The notes beneath the pieces were generated by a model. The model searched no databases. It worked only from the letters and a program-made list of their open reading frames with translations, and was not told the DNA's origin. The position numbers were made by a program, and so were the translations under genes. A stretch of DNA of 64,000 nucleotides from Pseudomonas sp. BSw22131 (GTDB lineage: Bacteria; Pseudomonadota; Gammaproteobacteria; Pseudomonadales; Pseudomonadaceae): NCBI RefSeq assembly GCF_026810445.1, contig NZ_CP113949.1, positions 1,364,001 to 1,428,000 of the forward strand, given 5' to 3'. Within the stretch, counting starts at the first letter, position 1. Each line of letters starts with the position of its first letter. This document shows, piece after piece, positions 27,874 through 38,365 of this stretch.

Positions 27874-30800
27874 ATGTTGATCCTGCGTGGTGCTCCCGCC
27901 CTTTCTGCTTTCCGCCACAAGAAATTACTTGAGCAGCTGAACGCTAAAGTTCCAGCTGTCAGTGGCCTGTACGCTGAATTCGCCCACTTCGCTGAGGTCG
28001 CCGGTGTTCTGACCGACGAAGAGCAGCAGGTTCTTGCCCGACTCCTGAAATACGGCCCGAGCGTGCCGGTCCAGGAGCCGCGCGGTCGCCTGTTTCTGGT
28101 GCTTCCGCGCTTCGGCACGATCTCGCCATGGTCGAGCAAGGCCACCGATATTGCCCGTAACTGCAGCCTGACCAAGATCCAGCGTCTTGAGCGCGGCATC
28201 GCTTTTTATGTAGAAGGGCAGTTCAGCGACGCTGATGCGCAATTGATTGCCGACAGCCTGCATGACCGCATGACGCAGTTGGTGTTGAGCGCGCTGGAGC
28301 AGGCTGCCGGGCTTTTCAGCCACGCCGAACCCAAGCCGCTGACCGCTGTTGACGTGTTGGGCGGCGGTCGTGCCGCGCTTGAAAAAGCCAACGTCGAGTT
28401 GGGCCTGGCCCTCGCCGATGACGAAATCGACTATCTGGTCACCAGCTTCATCGGCCTCAAACGTAACCCGCACGACATCGAACTGATGATGTTCGCCCAG
28501 GCGAACTCCGAGCACTGCCGTCACAAGATCTTCAACGCCAGTTGGGATATCGACGGTCAGAGCCAGGAGAAAAGCCTGTTCGGCATGATCAAGAACACCT
28601 ACGTGATGCACAGCGAAGGCGTGTTGTCGGCTTATAAAGACAACGCATCGGTCATCGTGGGCAGCGTCGCCGGTCGTTTCTTCCCGAACCCTGATACCCG
28701 TGAATACGGTGCTGTTCAGGAGCCGGTGCACATCCTGATGAAGGTCGAGACTCACAACCACCCGACGGCGATTGCGCCATTCCCGGGTGCAGCGACCGGT
28801 TCTGGCGGCGAGATCCGTGACGAAGGTGCAACCGGACGCGGTGCCAAGCCTAAAGCCGGCCTTACCGGTTTCACTGTTTCAAACCTGAATATTCCAGGTT
28901 TCGTTCAGCCTTGGGAGAAGCCGTACGGCAAACCCGAGCGCATCGTGACCCCGCTCGACATCATGATTGAAGGCCCGCTGGGTGGCGCGGCGTTCAACAA
29001 CGAATTCGGGCGTCCGGCACTGACCGGCTACTTCCGTACGTTCGAGCAATCGATCACTACCCCGCACGGCGACGAAGTGCGCGGCTACCACAAGCCGATC
29101 ATGTTGGCCGGCGGCATGGGCAACATCCGCGAAGACCACGTCCAGAAAGGCGAGATCAAGGTCGGCGCCAAGCTGATCGTGCTGGGTGGCCCGGCGATGT
29201 TGATTGGTCTGGGCGGCGGGGCGGCGTCTTCGATGGCCACCGGCACCAGTTCGGCAGACCTGGACTTTGCGTCCGTTCAGCGTGAAAACCCTGAGATGGA
29301 GCGCCGTTGCCAAGAAGTCATCGACCGTTGCTGGCAGCTGGGTGATCAAAACCCGATTGCCTTTATCCACGACGTGGGCGCGGGCGGCCTATCCAACGCT
29401 TTCCCGGAACTGGTCAACGATGGCGGTCGCGGCGGTCGCTTTGAACTGCGCAACGTGCCTAATGACGAGCCGGGCATGGCCCCGCTGGAAATCTGGAGCA
29501 ACGAATCCCAAGAACGCTACGTCATGGCGGTCAGCGCCGAGAACTTCGAGCGTTTCAAAGCCATTTGCGAACGTGAGCGTTGCCCGTTTGCAGTGGTCGG
29601 CGAGGCCACCGAAGAGCCGCAACTGACCGTCACCGACAGCCATTTTGGCAACAGCCCTGTAGACATGCCGCTCGAAGTGTTGCTGGGCAAAGCCCCGCGC
29701 ATGCACCGTTCGGCCACTCGCGAAACCGAGTTGGGCGATGACTTTGATCCGAGCACGCTCGACATCGAAGAAAGCGTACAGCGCGTGCTGCGTCACCCGG
29801 CAGTTGCCAGCAAAAGCTTCCTCATCACCATTGGCGACCGCAGCATCACCGGTCTGGTCAATCGCGATCAAATGGTCGGTCCATGGCAAGTGCCGGTGGC
29901 TGACGTTGCCGTCACTGCCACTAGCTTCGACGTCTACACCGGTGAAGCGATGGCCATGGGTGAGCGGACGCCGCTGGCCTTGCTGGACGCGCCGGCCTCA
30001 GGACGCATGGCGATTGGCGAGACGCTGACCAACATCGCGGCCTCGCGCATCGGCAAGATTTCCGACATCAAACTCTCCGCCAACTGGATGTCCGCAGCCG
30101 GGCACCCAGGCGAAGACGCGCGCCTGTACGACACCGTGAAAGCGGTCGGTATGGAGCTGTGCCCGGAGCTGGGCATTACCATTCCGGTGGGCAAGGACTC
30201 CATGTCCATGAAAACCCGCTGGAGCGATGAAGGCACCGAGAAAACCGTGACGTCGCCGCTGTCGCTGATCGTGACCGGCTTTGCACCGGTAACCGACATC
30301 CGTGGCACGCTGACCCCGCAACTGCGCATGGACAAAGGCGTCACCGACCTGATCCTCATTGATCTGGGTCGCGGCCAGAACCGCATGGGTGCATCGATCC
30401 TCGCGCAAACCCACGGCAAGCTGGGCAAAGTCGCGCCGGACGTCGATGACGCCGAAGATCTCAAAGCGTTCTTCGCCGTTATTCAGGGCCTCAACGCCGA
30501 TGGCCACCTGCTGGCTTACCATGACCGCTCCGACGGTGGTCTGTTGGTGTCCGTGCTGGAAATGGCCTTCGCCGGTCACTGCGGCCTGAACCTGCAACTC
30601 GACGGTCTGGCAGAAAACAAAGCCGCCATTGCAGCGATCCTTTTCAACGAAGAGCTGGGTGCTGTAATTCAGGTGCGTCAGGACGCCACCCCGGACGTGC
30701 TGGCACAGTTCAGCGCAGCAGGCTTGGCGGGCGATTGCGTCGCGGTCATCGGCCAGCCGGTCAATAACGACGATGTGCACATCAGCTACGACGGTGCGCC

Positions 30801-31773
30801 TGTTTTCACCGGTCAGCGTCGTCTGTTGCAGCGTCAGTGGGCTGAAACCAGCTACCAGATCCAGCGTCTGCGCGATAACGCCGAATGCGCGGATCAGGAG
30901 TTCGACGCGCTGTTGGAAGAAGACAACCCAGGCCTGAGCGTCAAGCTCGGTTATGACGTCAACGACAACATTGCCGCGCCTTACATCAAGAAGGGCGTTC
31001 GCCCGCAAGTGGCGGTACTGCGTGAGCAGGGCGTCAACGGTCAGGTCGAGATGGCTGCAGCGTTCGATCGCGCAGGCTTTGCCTCTGTCGATGTGCACAT
31101 GAGCGACATCCTCGCGGGCCGTGTGGACCTGAACGAGTTCAAGGGTCTTGTGGCCTGCGGCGGTTTCTCCTATGGCGACGTGCTCGGTGCGGGCGAAGGC
31201 TGGGCGAAATCAGCACTGTTCAACACTCGTGCCCGCGATGCGTTCCAGGCGTTCTTCGAGCGTCAGGACAGTTTTGCGCTGGGTGTTTGCAACGGTTGCC
31301 AGATGATGTCCAACCTCAGCGAGCTGATTCCGGGCAGCGAGTTCTGGCCGCACTTTGTGCGCAACCGCTCCGAGCAGTTCGAGGCGCGGGTAGCGATGGT
31401 CCAGATTCAGGAATCGGCGTCGATCTTCCTGCAAGGCATGGCCGGTTCGCGTATGCCAATCGCTATCGCTCACGGTGAAGGTCACGCTGAATTCAAGAGC
31501 CCTGAATCGCTGCTGGAAACCGATCTGTCTGGCACTGTGGCGATGCGCTTCGTCGATAACCACGGCAAAGTCACCGAGACTTACCCGGCCAACCCGAACG
31601 GTTCGGCGCGCGGCATTACGGGTCTTACCACCCGCGACGGTCGCGTCACTATCATGATGCCGCACCCTGAGCGCGTGTTCCGTGCAGTGAACAACTCTTG
31701 GCACCCGGAAGAGTGGACCGAAGACGGCGCGTGGATGCGCATGTTCCGTAACGCTCGCGTCTGGGTGAACTGA
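27874..31773 (+). CDS. purL: Phosphoribosylformylglycinamidine synthase
   Basis: Large single-chain FGAM synthase of purine biosynthesis, converting FGAR to FGAM with glutamine and ATP. At 1299 aa it contains the N-terminal PurS-like domain, linker, two AIR-synthase-like halves ([44 protein letters not shown]) and a C-terminal class I amidotransferase domain with nucleophile Cys in GVCNGCQMM and the His/Glu in MPHPERV. ATG 27874 has GAGG 11 bases upstream and gives the family start [14 protein letters not shown]; the ATG at 27832 would add 14 non-conserved residues. A TAGAAT (27824-27829) may be its -10 element. Confidence 0.98.
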   Translation: MLILRGAPALSAFRHKKLLEQLNAKVPAVSGLYAEFAHFAEVAGVLTDEEQQVLARLLKYGPSVPVQEPRGRLFLVLPRFGTISPWSSKATDIARNCSLTKIQRLERGIAFYVEGQFSDADAQLIADSLHDRMTQLVLSALEQAAGLFSHAEPKPLTAVDVLGGGRAALEKANVELGLALADDEIDYLVTSFIGLKRNPHDIELMMFAQANSEHCRHKIFNASWDIDGQSQEKSLFGMIKNTYVMHSEGVLSAYKDNASVIVGSVAGRFFPNPDTREYGAVQEPVHILMKVETHNHPTAIAPFPGAATGSGGEIRDEGATGRGAKPKAGLTGFTVSNLNIPGFVQPWEKPYGKPERIVTPLDIMIEGPLGGAAFNNEFGRPALTGYFRTFEQSITTPHGDEVRGYHKPIMLAGGMGNIREDHVQKGEIKVGAKLIVLGGPAMLIGLGGGAASSMATGTSSADLDFASVQRENPEMERRCQEVIDRCWQLGDQNPIAFIHDVGAGGLSNAFPELVNDGGRGGRFELRNVPNDEPGMAPLEIWSNESQERYVMAVSAENFERFKAICERERCPFAVVGEATEEPQLTVTDSHFGNSPVDMPLEVLLGKAPRMHRSATRETELGDDFDPSTLDIEESVQRVLRHPAVASKSFLITIGDRSITGLVNRDQMVGPWQVPVADVAVTATSFDVYTGEAMAMGERTPLALLDAPASGRMAIGETLTNIAASRIGKISDIKLSANWMSAAGHPGEDARLYDTVKAVGMELCPELGITIPVGKDSMSMKTRWSDEGTEKTVTSPLSLIVTGFAPVTDIRGTLTPQLRMDKGVTDLILIDLGRGQNRMGASILAQTHGKLGKVAPDVDDAEDLKAFFAVIQGLNADGHLLAYHDRSDGGLLVSVLEMAFAGHCGLNLQLDGLAENKAAIAAILFNEELGAVIQVRQDATPDVLAQFSAAGLAGDCVAVIGQPVNNDDVHISYDGAPVFTGQRRLLQRQWAETSYQIQRLRDNAECADQEFDALLEEDNPGLSVKLGYDVNDNIAAPYIKKGVRPQVAVLREQGVNGQVEMAAAFDRAGFASVDVHMSDILAGRVDLNEFKGLVACGGFSYGDVLGAGEGWAKSALFNTRARDAFQAFFERQDSFALGVCNGCQMMSNLSELIPGSEFWPHFVRNRSEQFEARVAMVQIQESASIFLQGMAGSRMPIAIAHGEGHAEFKSPESLLETDLSGTVAMRFVDNHGKVTETYPANPNGSARGITGLTTRDGRVTIMMPHPERVFRAVNNSWHPEEWTEDGAWMRMFRNARVWVN

Positions 31774-31779
31774 TAGCGG

Positions 31780-32091
31780 ATGTACAAGCTCGCCTTCTTC
31801 GTGCCACAGAGCCACGTAGAGCAGGTCAAAAGCGCCTTATTCGCCGTCGGTGCGGGGCGAATAGGGGCTTACGATTGCTGCGCCTGGCAGGTGCTCGGTC
31901 AAGGCCAGTTTCGCCCGCTGGACGGCAGTCAGCCGTTCATCGGGCAGACCGGCCAGATTGAGCATGTGGAAGAGTGGAAGGTTGAGCTGGTTGTCGCCGA
32001 TGAGCTGATCAAGCAAGCGGTGGCCGCGCTTAAGCAAAGCCATCCATATGAAACGCCCGCATACGAGGTCTGGAAGCTGGCGGATTTCTAA
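31780..32091 (+). CDS. YqfO/NIF3-insert-like small protein
   Basis: 103-residue protein starting MYKLAFFVP with the ending SHPYETPAYEVWKL. This is the CutA/PII-like domain found as an insert in NIF3/YqfO proteins, here free-standing. The function is not established. The start lies six bases after the purL stop, so it is probably translated from the purL mRNA. No cysteine or metal site is strikingly conserved apart from CC in YDCCAWQ. Confidence 0.8.
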   Translation: MYKLAFFVPQSHVEQVKSALFAVGAGRIGAYDCCAWQVLGQGQFRPLDGSQPFIGQTGQIEHVEEWKVELVVADELIKQAVAALKQSHPYETPAYEVWKLADF

Positions 32092-32106
32092 AGCGCGCCG
32101 CAAATC

Positions 32107-32188
32107 CCTGAGCGAGCCGACTTGTTAGCGAGAGACTTACCCGGCGTATTCAGGCACATCGCTTCGCGAACAAGTTCGCTCCTACAGG
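32107..32188. repeat. REP doublet (REPIN-like)
   Basis: Left copy GAGCGAGCCGACTTGTTAGC (32110-32129) and right copy GCGAACAAGTTCGCTCCTAC (32167-32186) are imperfect inverted repeats around a 37-base loop. The right copy matches the common pseudomonad REP sequence. Confidence 0.6.
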
Positions 32189-32213
32189 ATCACGGGCCGT
32201 ACGCAATGTTCGA

Positions 32214-32777
32214 TCACGGCCGAATCTCAATCATCGTCCCGTCCTTCACCAAATCCCAGACTTCACGGATATCGCTGTTTCTCATGGCGATGCAACCGTT
32301 GGTCCAGTCCAGCGTCTGGAAATACCATTCCGGGTATTCCTCATCCACGGGCGTGCCATGGATCATGATCATGCTGCCCGGATTCACGCCTTCACGGCGC
32401 GCCCGTGCGGAGTCGCTGATGTTGGGGTAGGAGATGTGCAGTGACAGGTTGTAGTTGTTGCTGGTCTTGCGCCAATCCAGCCAGTAAAAGCCCTCTGGCG
32501 TGCGTTGATCGCCTTCCTGCAGTTTCGTGCCTTTTGGCGACTTGCCGAGTGAAACGCGATACGTCTTCAGCGCCTCTCCATTGCTGATCAGCTGCAACTG
32601 ACGCTCTGATTTAAGCACCAGGATTTTGTCGATGGTGCGATCGGCGATGTTTTCAGTATTGATGACCTTGTTGCCAATGAACTTCTGCTCACTGCCTTTG
32701 GGCACGATGGTCTGGGTGAACGACGCCTGCGACAGCGAAACGAACGACAGACAAAACACAGCAAGCAACCAACGCAT
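32214..32777 (-). CDS. L,D-transpeptidase (YkuD family), exported
   Basis: Periplasmic peptidoglycan-modifying enzyme of 187 aa. A signal peptide (MRWLLAVFCLSFVSLSQA) precedes a YkuD domain with the catalytic signature HGTPVDEEYPEW then TNGCIAMRN, carrying the conserved His, Gly and nucleophile Cys. The short single-domain form lacks LysM. ATG 32777 is chosen because it produces the signal peptide; the frame runs further upstream but overlaps the Nudix gene. Its role, 3-3 cross-linking or lipoprotein attachment, cannot be decided from sequence. Confidence 0.88.
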   Translation of the reverse strand: MRWLLAVFCLSFVSLSQASFTQTIVPKGSEQKFIGNKVINTENIADRTIDKILVLKSERQLQLISNGEALKTYRVSLGKSPKGTKLQEGDQRTPEGFYWLDWRKTSNNYNLSLHISYPNISDSARARREGVNPGSMIMIHGTPVDEEYPEWYFQTLDWTNGCIAMRNSDIREVWDLVKDGTMIEIRP

Positions 32778-32826
32778 CGAAACGGTATCCCTGAAGACAG
32801 CGCGAGCTCGCGCGTCGGTTAACTGA

Positions 32827-33378
32827 TCAAGTGGGTGTAGGAGGGCGTGACACAGGCAGGCAATCGCTATGGACCGGGAAAACACCTTTTTGCCGGTCAG
32901 CGAAGAACCATTCTAGGGTACGTCTGACCGTGTGAAAAGCCAGCTCGTCCCACGGAATATCCGCTTCGTCGAACAACTGGACCTCAAGGCTTTCAACACC
33001 TGCGGCGAAGTCTTCGCTCGTCAGTTCGGCGCGATAGAACACATGCACCTGACTGATGTGTGGCACGTCGATCAGCGTGTACAGCTGCATATTGTTAAGC
33101 GTGGCGCAGGCCTCTTCGACGGTCTCGCGGCGGGCAGCCTGCTCAACGCTTTCGCCGTTTTCCATGAAGCCTGCCGGCAGCGTCCAGAACCCCAGTCTTG
33201 GCTCGATAGCGCGGCGACACAGCAGCACTTTGCCTTCCCACACCGGCACGCTGCCAGCGACGATATTGGGGTTCTGGTAATGAATGGTGTGGCAGTGCTC
33301 ACACACATAGCGCAGTCGGCTGTCGCCTTCGGGGATGCGCTGGATGACCTGTTCGCCACAGTGGCTGCAGAAATTCAT
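32827..33378 (-). CDS. Nudix hydrolase with N-terminal zinc ribbon
   Basis: 183-residue protein. Four cysteines CSHC and CEHC at the N-terminus form a zinc ribbon as in NudC-type proteins. The Nudix box reads GFMENGESVEQAARRETVEE followed by ACA, so the Gly of REUxEExGU is replaced by Cys; all metal-binding Glu residues remain. The domain lacks the NudC-type SQPWPFPxS element, so the substrate is unassigned. It lies upstream of the L,D-transpeptidase on the same strand with a 49-base gap and is divergent from the next Nudix gene. Confidence 0.85.
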   Translation of the reverse strand: MNFCSHCGEQVIQRIPEGDSRLRYVCEHCHTIHYQNPNIVAGSVPVWEGKVLLCRRAIEPRLGFWTLPAGFMENGESVEQAARRETVEEACATLNNMQLYTLIDVPHISQVHVFYRAELTSEDFAAGVESLEVQLFDEADIPWDELAFHTVRRTLEWFFADRQKGVFPVHSDCLPVSRPPTPT

Positions 33379-33536
33379 GTTCGAACCGGATGATTGAGTC
33401 AGCGGCTATCTTGGCGTGCCCTGTGGGTGATCGGCAAGCAGCCGTTTCATCGCGTCGGTAATTTGTCCTACAAGGACTTGGGGTGGTCACCTACTTTGGT
33501 GCATGATGCCGGGTAGGTAACAGATCGAGATATCCC

Positions 33537-34148
33537 ATGCTGGACGAGCTACTTCGCCGAATTGGCAGTCATACGCCGGGCACGCTGGAGACCGACGCTC
33601 GCTTTCCCGAGGCTGCGGTGCTGTTGCCCATTACCCGCAGCGACGAACCGGAACTTGTGCTCACGCTGCGAGCGAGCGGGTTGTCGACGCATGGTGGTGA
33701 AGTTGCCTTTCCGGGCGGTCGCCGCGATCCGGAAGACCCGGACCTGATCTATACCGCATTGCGTGAAGCCGAAGAAGAAATCGGCCTGCCGCCAGGGTTG
33801 GTGGAGATTGTCGGACCGTTGAGTCCCTTAATTTCCAAACACGGAATCAAAGTGACCCCGTACGTCGGTCTCATTCCTGATTTCGTCGAATACACCCCAA
33901 ATGATGGCGAGATTGCTGCGGTTTTCAGCGTGCCACTGGCATTTTTTCGTGAGGACGTCCGAGAGCACACGCATCGCATCGATTATCAGGGGCGCAGTTG
34001 GTACGTGCCGAGCTACCGGTTTGGCGAATACAAGATTTGGGGGCTGACCGCGATCATGATCGTCGAGCTGATGAACGTCCTTTACGACAGCGACATCAGC
34101 CTGAGCCATCCGCCGAAACGCTCTGCCATCGAATTCCTGAAATCCTGA
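33537..34148 (+). CDS. CoA pyrophosphatase-type Nudix hydrolase
   Basis: 203-residue protein with the UPF0035/NudL signature [20 protein letters not shown] and a standard Nudix box ([20 protein letters not shown] followed by EEIG). This family hydrolyses CoA and its derivatives to 3',5'-ADP and phosphopantetheine. The ATG at 33537 has GAGATATCCC upstream. It is divergent from the other Nudix gene across 158 bases. Confidence 0.88.
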   Translation: MLDELLRRIGSHTPGTLETDARFPEAAVLLPITRSDEPELVLTLRASGLSTHGGEVAFPGGRRDPEDPDLIYTALREAEEEIGLPPGLVEIVGPLSPLISKHGIKVTPYVGLIPDFVEYTPNDGEIAAVFSVPLAFFREDVREHTHRIDYQGRSWYVPSYRFGEYKIWGLTAIMIVELMNVLYDSDISLSHPPKRSAIEFLKS

Positions 34149-34236
34149 TGTCACCCCGTTTGCCCATGCGCGCTGCCAGCGCATCGAAAGCCTGCGCCCC
34201 ATTTGTCAGCCATCGTCAGACCATGAGGACAATAAA

Positions 34237-34761
34237 ATGAAATACCGCCTGGGAGATTCCCGTGTCGACGCGCACCCGCAAAGCTGGATTGCGCCCACCG
34301 CCACGCTGATTGGCAACGTCAGGCTTGAAGCCAACGCCAGCGTTTGGTTTGGCGCCGTGTTGCGCGGCGACAACGAGCTGATTCACATCGGGGAAAACAG
34401 CAACGTTCAGGACGGCACGGTGATGCACACCGACATGGGCTCACCGCTGAACATCGGCAAAAACGTGACCATCGGCCACAACGTGATGCTCCACGGCTGC
34501 GACGTGGACGACAACACGCTGATCGGCATCAATTCAGTCATCCTCAACGGCGCGAAGATCGGCAAATACTGCATCATCGGCGCCAATTCCCTGATCGGCG
34601 AAGGCAAGGTCATACCCGATGGCTCGCTGGTCATAGGCTCACCCGGCAAGGTCGTGCGCGAGCTGACCGAGGTGCAGAAGAAGATGCTTGAAGCGAGTGC
34701 TGCCCATTACGTGCTAAATGCCCAGCGCTATGCGCGGGATCTGGCGCCGCAGGAGGATTGA
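34237..34761 (+). CDS. Gamma-carbonic anhydrase-like hexapeptide-repeat protein
   Basis: 174-residue left-handed beta-helix protein of the YrdA/PaaY class. Successive hexapeptide turns run from residue ~18 to ~140 ([40 protein letters not shown]). The gamma-CA metal His residues occur in VMHTD and GHNVMLHGC, and the active-site patch VLRGDNE is present, so metal binding is likely; carbonic anhydrase activity is not certain. The stop overlaps the next start (TGATG). Confidence 0.85.
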   Translation: MKYRLGDSRVDAHPQSWIAPTATLIGNVRLEANASVWFGAVLRGDNELIHIGENSNVQDGTVMHTDMGSPLNIGKNVTIGHNVMLHGCDVDDNTLIGINSVILNGAKIGKYCIIGANSLIGEGKVIPDGSLVIGSPGKVVRELTEVQKKMLEASAAHYVLNAQRYARDLAPQED

Positions 34762-34979
34762 TGAGTATGGATTTGCCGCGTCCTGAAAAGCCTGTGCGTT
34801 CACCGTGCGTTAACGTGTGTGCGCTGGATGAGCGAGACGTGTGCGTGGGCTGCCAGCGCACTGTCGCGGAGATCACCGGCTGGAGCCGCATGGACAATGC
34901 GGCGCGTCGGGTTGTGCTGGGCTTGTGTCACGAGCGTGCGGTGGCAAGCGGGATGATGTTTTCGGTACCCGCTGGCTGA
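34761..34979 (+). CDS. DUF1289 small cysteine-rich protein
   Basis: 72-residue protein with the DUF1289 pattern SPCVNVCALDERDVCVGC, then RTVAEITGW: four cysteines probably binding a metal or Fe-S cluster. The function is unknown. ATG 34761 overlaps the previous stop (TGATG) but is only 4 bases from AGGAGG (34751-34756); ATG 34767, two codons later, has the better spacing of 10. The adjacent TTG at 34758 is less likely. Translationally coupled to the gamma-CA-like gene. Confidence 0.85.
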   Translation: MSMDLPRPEKPVRSPCVNVCALDERDVCVGCQRTVAEITGWSRMDNAARRVVLGLCHERAVASGMMFSVPAG

Positions 34980-35211
34980 TGCAGCTCATGCAGGACCGCG
35001 CTTGCACGCGATTGCAGTGGGTCAGGCATATAGATGTCGACTGATACGCTGATATCGTGGACAAGCGTGACCTTGTAGTTAACCGCGTCGAACGCCCGTC
35101 CGCCTCCACCCCCCATCTCCTCGGGCTTCGTGGTAAATTGCGCGCCTTTCTCCCCTGGGGTTGCTCGCCCAAGGCGGGTTGCCCTTGATATCTGCTCCAC
35201 GAGGCCCTGAG

Positions 35212-36393
35212 ATGACTCAAATCGGAACTCCACTGTCGCCGACCGCGACCCGTGTATTGCTCTGCGGTTGCGGAGAGCTTGGTAAGGAAGTGGTCATCGA
35301 ACTGCAACGCCTGGGCGTTGAAGTGATCGCTGTCGACCGCTACGCCAACGCGCCGGCCATGCAGGTCGCGCACCGCAGTCATGTGATCAACATGCTCGAT
35401 GGTGCTGCGCTGCGTGCAGTCATCGAGGCGGAGAGACCCCATTACATCGTCCCGGAAATCGAAGCCATCGCCACGGCGACGCTGGTAGAACTCGAGGCCG
35501 AAGGATTCACGGTGATCCCGACCGCCCGCGCTGCGCAACTGACCATGAACCGAGAAGGCATTCGTCGTCTGGCCGCTGAAGAGCTGGACCTGCCCACCTC
35601 TCCTTATCACTTCGCCGACACCTTCGAGGCCTACAAGCGCGCTGTCGAAGACTTGGGTTTCCCATGTGTGGTCAAGCCAGTGATGAGTTCTTCGGGCAAG
35701 GGCCAAAGCCTGCTCAAGACTGACGCCGACATTCAGAAAGCGTGGGATTACGCGCAAGAAGGCGGTCGTGCGGGCAAAGGCCGCGTGATCATCGAAGGCT
35801 TCATCGATTTCGATTACGAAATTACCCTGCTGACCGTTCGTCATGTGGGCGGCACCACCTTCTGCGCGCCAGTCGGTCACCGGCAGGAGAAGGGCGACTA
35901 TCAAGAGTCATGGCAGCCACAAGCGATGAGCCCGGTTGCGCTGGCTGAGTCTGAGCGTGTTGCCAAGGCAGTCACCGAAGCGCTGGGTGGTCGCGGGCTG
36001 TTCGGCGTCGAGCTGTTCATCAAGGGTGATCAGGTGTGGTTCAGCGAAGTGTCGCCGCGCCCGCATGACACCGGGCTGGTCACGCTGATTTCTCAGGACC
36101 TGTCGCAATTCGCGTTGCATGCCCGCGCTATCCTCGGCCTGCCGATTCCGTTGATTCGTCAGTTCGGGCCCTCGGCATCGGCGGTGATTCTGGTTGATGG
36201 CACATCGACCCAGACCGCCTTCGCTAACCTTGAGCAGGCGTTGAGTGAGCCAGACACGGCACTGCGCTTGTTCGGCAAGCCGGAAGTCAACGGTCAGCGT
36301 CGCATGGGCGTGGCGCTGGCGCGTGACGAGTCAGTCGAATCCGCTCGCGCCAAGGCTACCCGTGCTTCAAGAGCGGTGAAAGTGCAGTTGTAA
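35212..36393 (+). CDS. purT: Formate-dependent GAR transformylase
   Basis: ATP-grasp enzyme making formyl-GAR from GAR and formate, the alternative to PurN in purine synthesis. The 393-residue protein has the N-terminal Rossmann-like part ([12 protein letters not shown]), the ATP-grasp core ([24 protein letters not shown]) and the catalytic [12 protein letters not shown] segment. ATG 35212 with GAGG 9 bases upstream gives the family N-terminus. The spacer before it (34980-35211) holds a single REP-like copy near 34996-35015. A strong terminator follows. Confidence 0.97.
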   Translation: MTQIGTPLSPTATRVLLCGCGELGKEVVIELQRLGVEVIAVDRYANAPAMQVAHRSHVINMLDGAALRAVIEAERPHYIVPEIEAIATATLVELEAEGFTVIPTARAAQLTMNREGIRRLAAEELDLPTSPYHFADTFEAYKRAVEDLGFPCVVKPVMSSSGKGQSLLKTDADIQKAWDYAQEGGRAGKGRVIIEGFIDFDYEITLLTVRHVGGTTFCAPVGHRQEKGDYQESWQPQAMSPVALAESERVAKAVTEALGGRGLFGVELFIKGDQVWFSEVSPRPHDTGLVTLISQDLSQFALHARAILGLPIPLIRQFGPSASAVILVDGTSTQTAFANLEQALSEPDTALRLFGKPEVNGQRRMGVALARDESVESARAKATRASRAVKVQL

Positions 36394-36412
36394 GCGATCT
36401 GCGTAGCCAAAC

Positions 36413-36443
36413 AAACGGCGCCCATCGAGGCGCCGTTTTTTTT
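36413..36443 (+). terminator. Rho-independent terminator after purT
   Basis: ACGGCGCC (36415-36422), loop CATCGA, GGCGCCGT (36429-36436), then a run of T to 36443. Perfect 8-bp stem 20 bases after the purT stop. Confidence 0.9.
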
Positions 36444-36462
36444 GTTCGGAAAATTGGATCGG

Positions 36463-36563
36463 CCCCTGTAGGCGCGCGCTTGCCCGCGATTGTGGAGTGT
36501 CATTTATCACCATCGAAGCTGACCCAACTCTTTCGCGGGCAAGCGCGCTCCTACAGTCAGGGG
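36463..36563. repeat. REPIN: two inverted REP copies between purT and the MFS gene
   Basis: GCGCGCTTGCCCGCGA (36474-36489) and TCGCGGGCAAGCGCGC (36533-36548) are perfect inverses; the flanks extend it through CCTGTAGG / CTCCTACAG to the outer CCCCTG / CAGGGG. The loop is about 43 bases. This is the clearest REP doublet in the window. Confidence 0.8.
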
Positions 36564-36568
36564 TTGCG

Positions 36569-37891
36569 TCATGCAATCGTGTGCAGATCCCGATCCCGGG
36601 TTTCCTTCAGGCACAGCACGGCAATCAGGCTGATCAGCGCTGCCGCCGAGACGTATCCGCCGACCCAGCTCAAACCGCCCATTTCCACCAGCTTCTGTGC
36701 GAAAAACGGTGCGACGGAAGCACCGACAATGCCCCCAATGTTGTAGGCCGCCGAGGCGCCGCTGTAGCGCACGCGTGTCGGAAACAGCTCGGGCAGCATC
36801 GCGCCCATCGGAGCAAACGTCACGCCCATCAAAAACAGTTCTATCGACAAGAACAACGCCACCGCCCAGGTGGTGCCATGTGTCAGCAAAGGCTCCATCA
36901 GGAAGCCTGACAAAATCGCCAGTACGCCACCGATGATCAATACCGGCTTACGTCCGAAACGATCGCTGGCCCACGCCGAAAGGGGTGTCGCCAGCGCCAT
37001 GAACAGCACTGCGAAGCACAGCAGGGCGAGGAAGGTTTCACGCGTGTAACCCAGCGTTTTCACTCCATAACTCAGTGAGAAAACCGTCGAGATGTAAAAA
37101 AGTGCATAACACACCACCATCGATGCTGCGCCCAGCAGCATCGGCACCCAGTATTGGGAAAAGAGTTCGGTGATCGGCATTTTCACGCGCTCATGACGCG
37201 CGATGGCATTGGCAAAGACCGGCGTTTCTTCAAGCTTCAAGCGCACATACAGGCCGATGATCACCAGTACTGCGCTGAGCAGGAACGGTACGCGCCAGCC
37301 CCAGGAGCGAAACTGTTCGTCATCCAGGGTCATGGCCAGCGTCAGAAACAGTCCGTTGGCGGCGAGGAAACCAATCGACGGGCCCAGTTGCGGGAACATC
37401 CCATACCAGGCGCGCTTGCCCTTCGGCGCATTTTCGGTGGCGAGCAACGCCGCGCCGCCCCATTCCCCGCCCAGCCCGAGACCCTGGCCAAATCGCAGCA
37501 CGCACAACAGGATCGGGGCCCATGCTCCAATGGCGTCGTAGCCCGGCAACACACCAATCAGCGTGGTGCAAACGCCCATTAGCAGCAATGAGGCGACCAA
37601 TGTCGATTTCCGGCCAATACGATCACCGAAGTTCCCGAACAGCAGCGACCCTAATGGGCGTGCGAGAAAGGCGATGCCGAAGGTAAGAAAAGCCGACAGC
37701 ATTTGCGCGGTGCTGGAGGTCTGCGGGAAGAATACTGGCCCGATCACCAACGCTGCTGCGGTGGCATATACATAAAAGTCATAGAACTCGATGGCGGTGC
37801 CGATGAAGCTTGCCGTTGCAACCCGTGTGGCTGAGTTGGCAGGTCGAGCCTCGGTGTTTTCGCTTGGAGGGTAGGCGGATGTTGTGGTCAT
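36569..37891 (-). CDS. MFS transporter, metabolite:H+ symporter (MHS) type
   Basis: 440-residue inner-membrane transporter with about 12 membrane spans. The MHS-family hallmarks are present: the N-terminal FIGTAIEFYDFYVYATAAAL, the loop 2-3 motif GNFGDRIGRKSTL, RFGQGLGLGGEWGGA and a second GRK loop (ASDRFGRKPVL). Relatives carry osmolytes, alpha-ketoglutarate, shikimate or citrate; the substrate cannot be deduced. Monocistronic, with its stop next to the REPIN and a 474-base upstream spacer. Confidence 0.9.
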   Translation of the reverse strand: MTTTSAYPPSENTEARPANSATRVATASFIGTAIEFYDFYVYATAAALVIGPVFFPQTSSTAQMLSAFLTFGIAFLARPLGSLLFGNFGDRIGRKSTLVASLLLMGVCTTLIGVLPGYDAIGAWAPILLCVLRFGQGLGLGGEWGGAALLATENAPKGKRAWYGMFPQLGPSIGFLAANGLFLTLAMTLDDEQFRSWGWRVPFLLSAVLVIIGLYVRLKLEETPVFANAIARHERVKMPITELFSQYWVPMLLGAASMVVCYALFYISTVFSLSYGVKTLGYTRETFLALLCFAVLFMALATPLSAWASDRFGRKPVLIIGGVLAILSGFLMEPLLTHGTTWAVALFLSIELFLMGVTFAPMGAMLPELFPTRVRYSGASAAYNIGGIVGASVAPFFAQKLVEMGGLSWVGGYVSAAALISLIAVLCLKETRDRDLHTIA

Positions 37892-38365
37892 GCAGTTATC
37901 CCTGGACTGTCATGTTGCCTGTCAGGCGCTGTCGCAAAATCTGCGCGCGCTGAGGCAAACGTTAATTATTGTGGGTGCAGCGCTGAACAGACTCGCCCTG
38001 ATCGGGGCGGGGCGTGGCAATGCTCGGGATGGGAGCGGGCGCCAACGGTTACGTTAAAGTCAGGCTGGGTGACAGGCCGGATCGCACGGTGTGCGGGTAG
38101 CACGCGGATCGGCGGGGCTGGGTAAGCGAGGTCGATTATAGGAAGGGGGTTGACCGGGAAACAAGTGCCTCAATCGTGCGAAACAATGCATTTCTGTAGT
38201 CGTGGATTCATTCGCGCGGGGTCAGAAGTGATTCAATTCATGATGTCGACTCGCCAACAAGTTAGCTCCCGCAGAACGAATGCATTCGCGTGGCGGCGAA
38301 ATTGATTCGACCGAGAAAACGTCTCGCCGACAAGTTGGCACCTGCAGGGAGGCTGCTGTGGGTGT
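37892..38365. repeat. 474-base spacer with two direct REP-like copies
   Basis: No gene seen. Two related sequences in the same orientation, CTCGCCAACAAGTTAGCTCC (38250-38269) and CTCGCCGACAAGTTGGCACC (38323-38342), match the pseudomonad REP core. The left part, next to the MFS start, is likely its promoter region. Confidence 0.55.

Noticed and set aside
36463..36563. Inverted and direct short repeats considered as a CRISPR array
   Set aside because: Only paired copies with palindromic layout, no regular spacers and no cas genes; they fit REP/REPIN elements.
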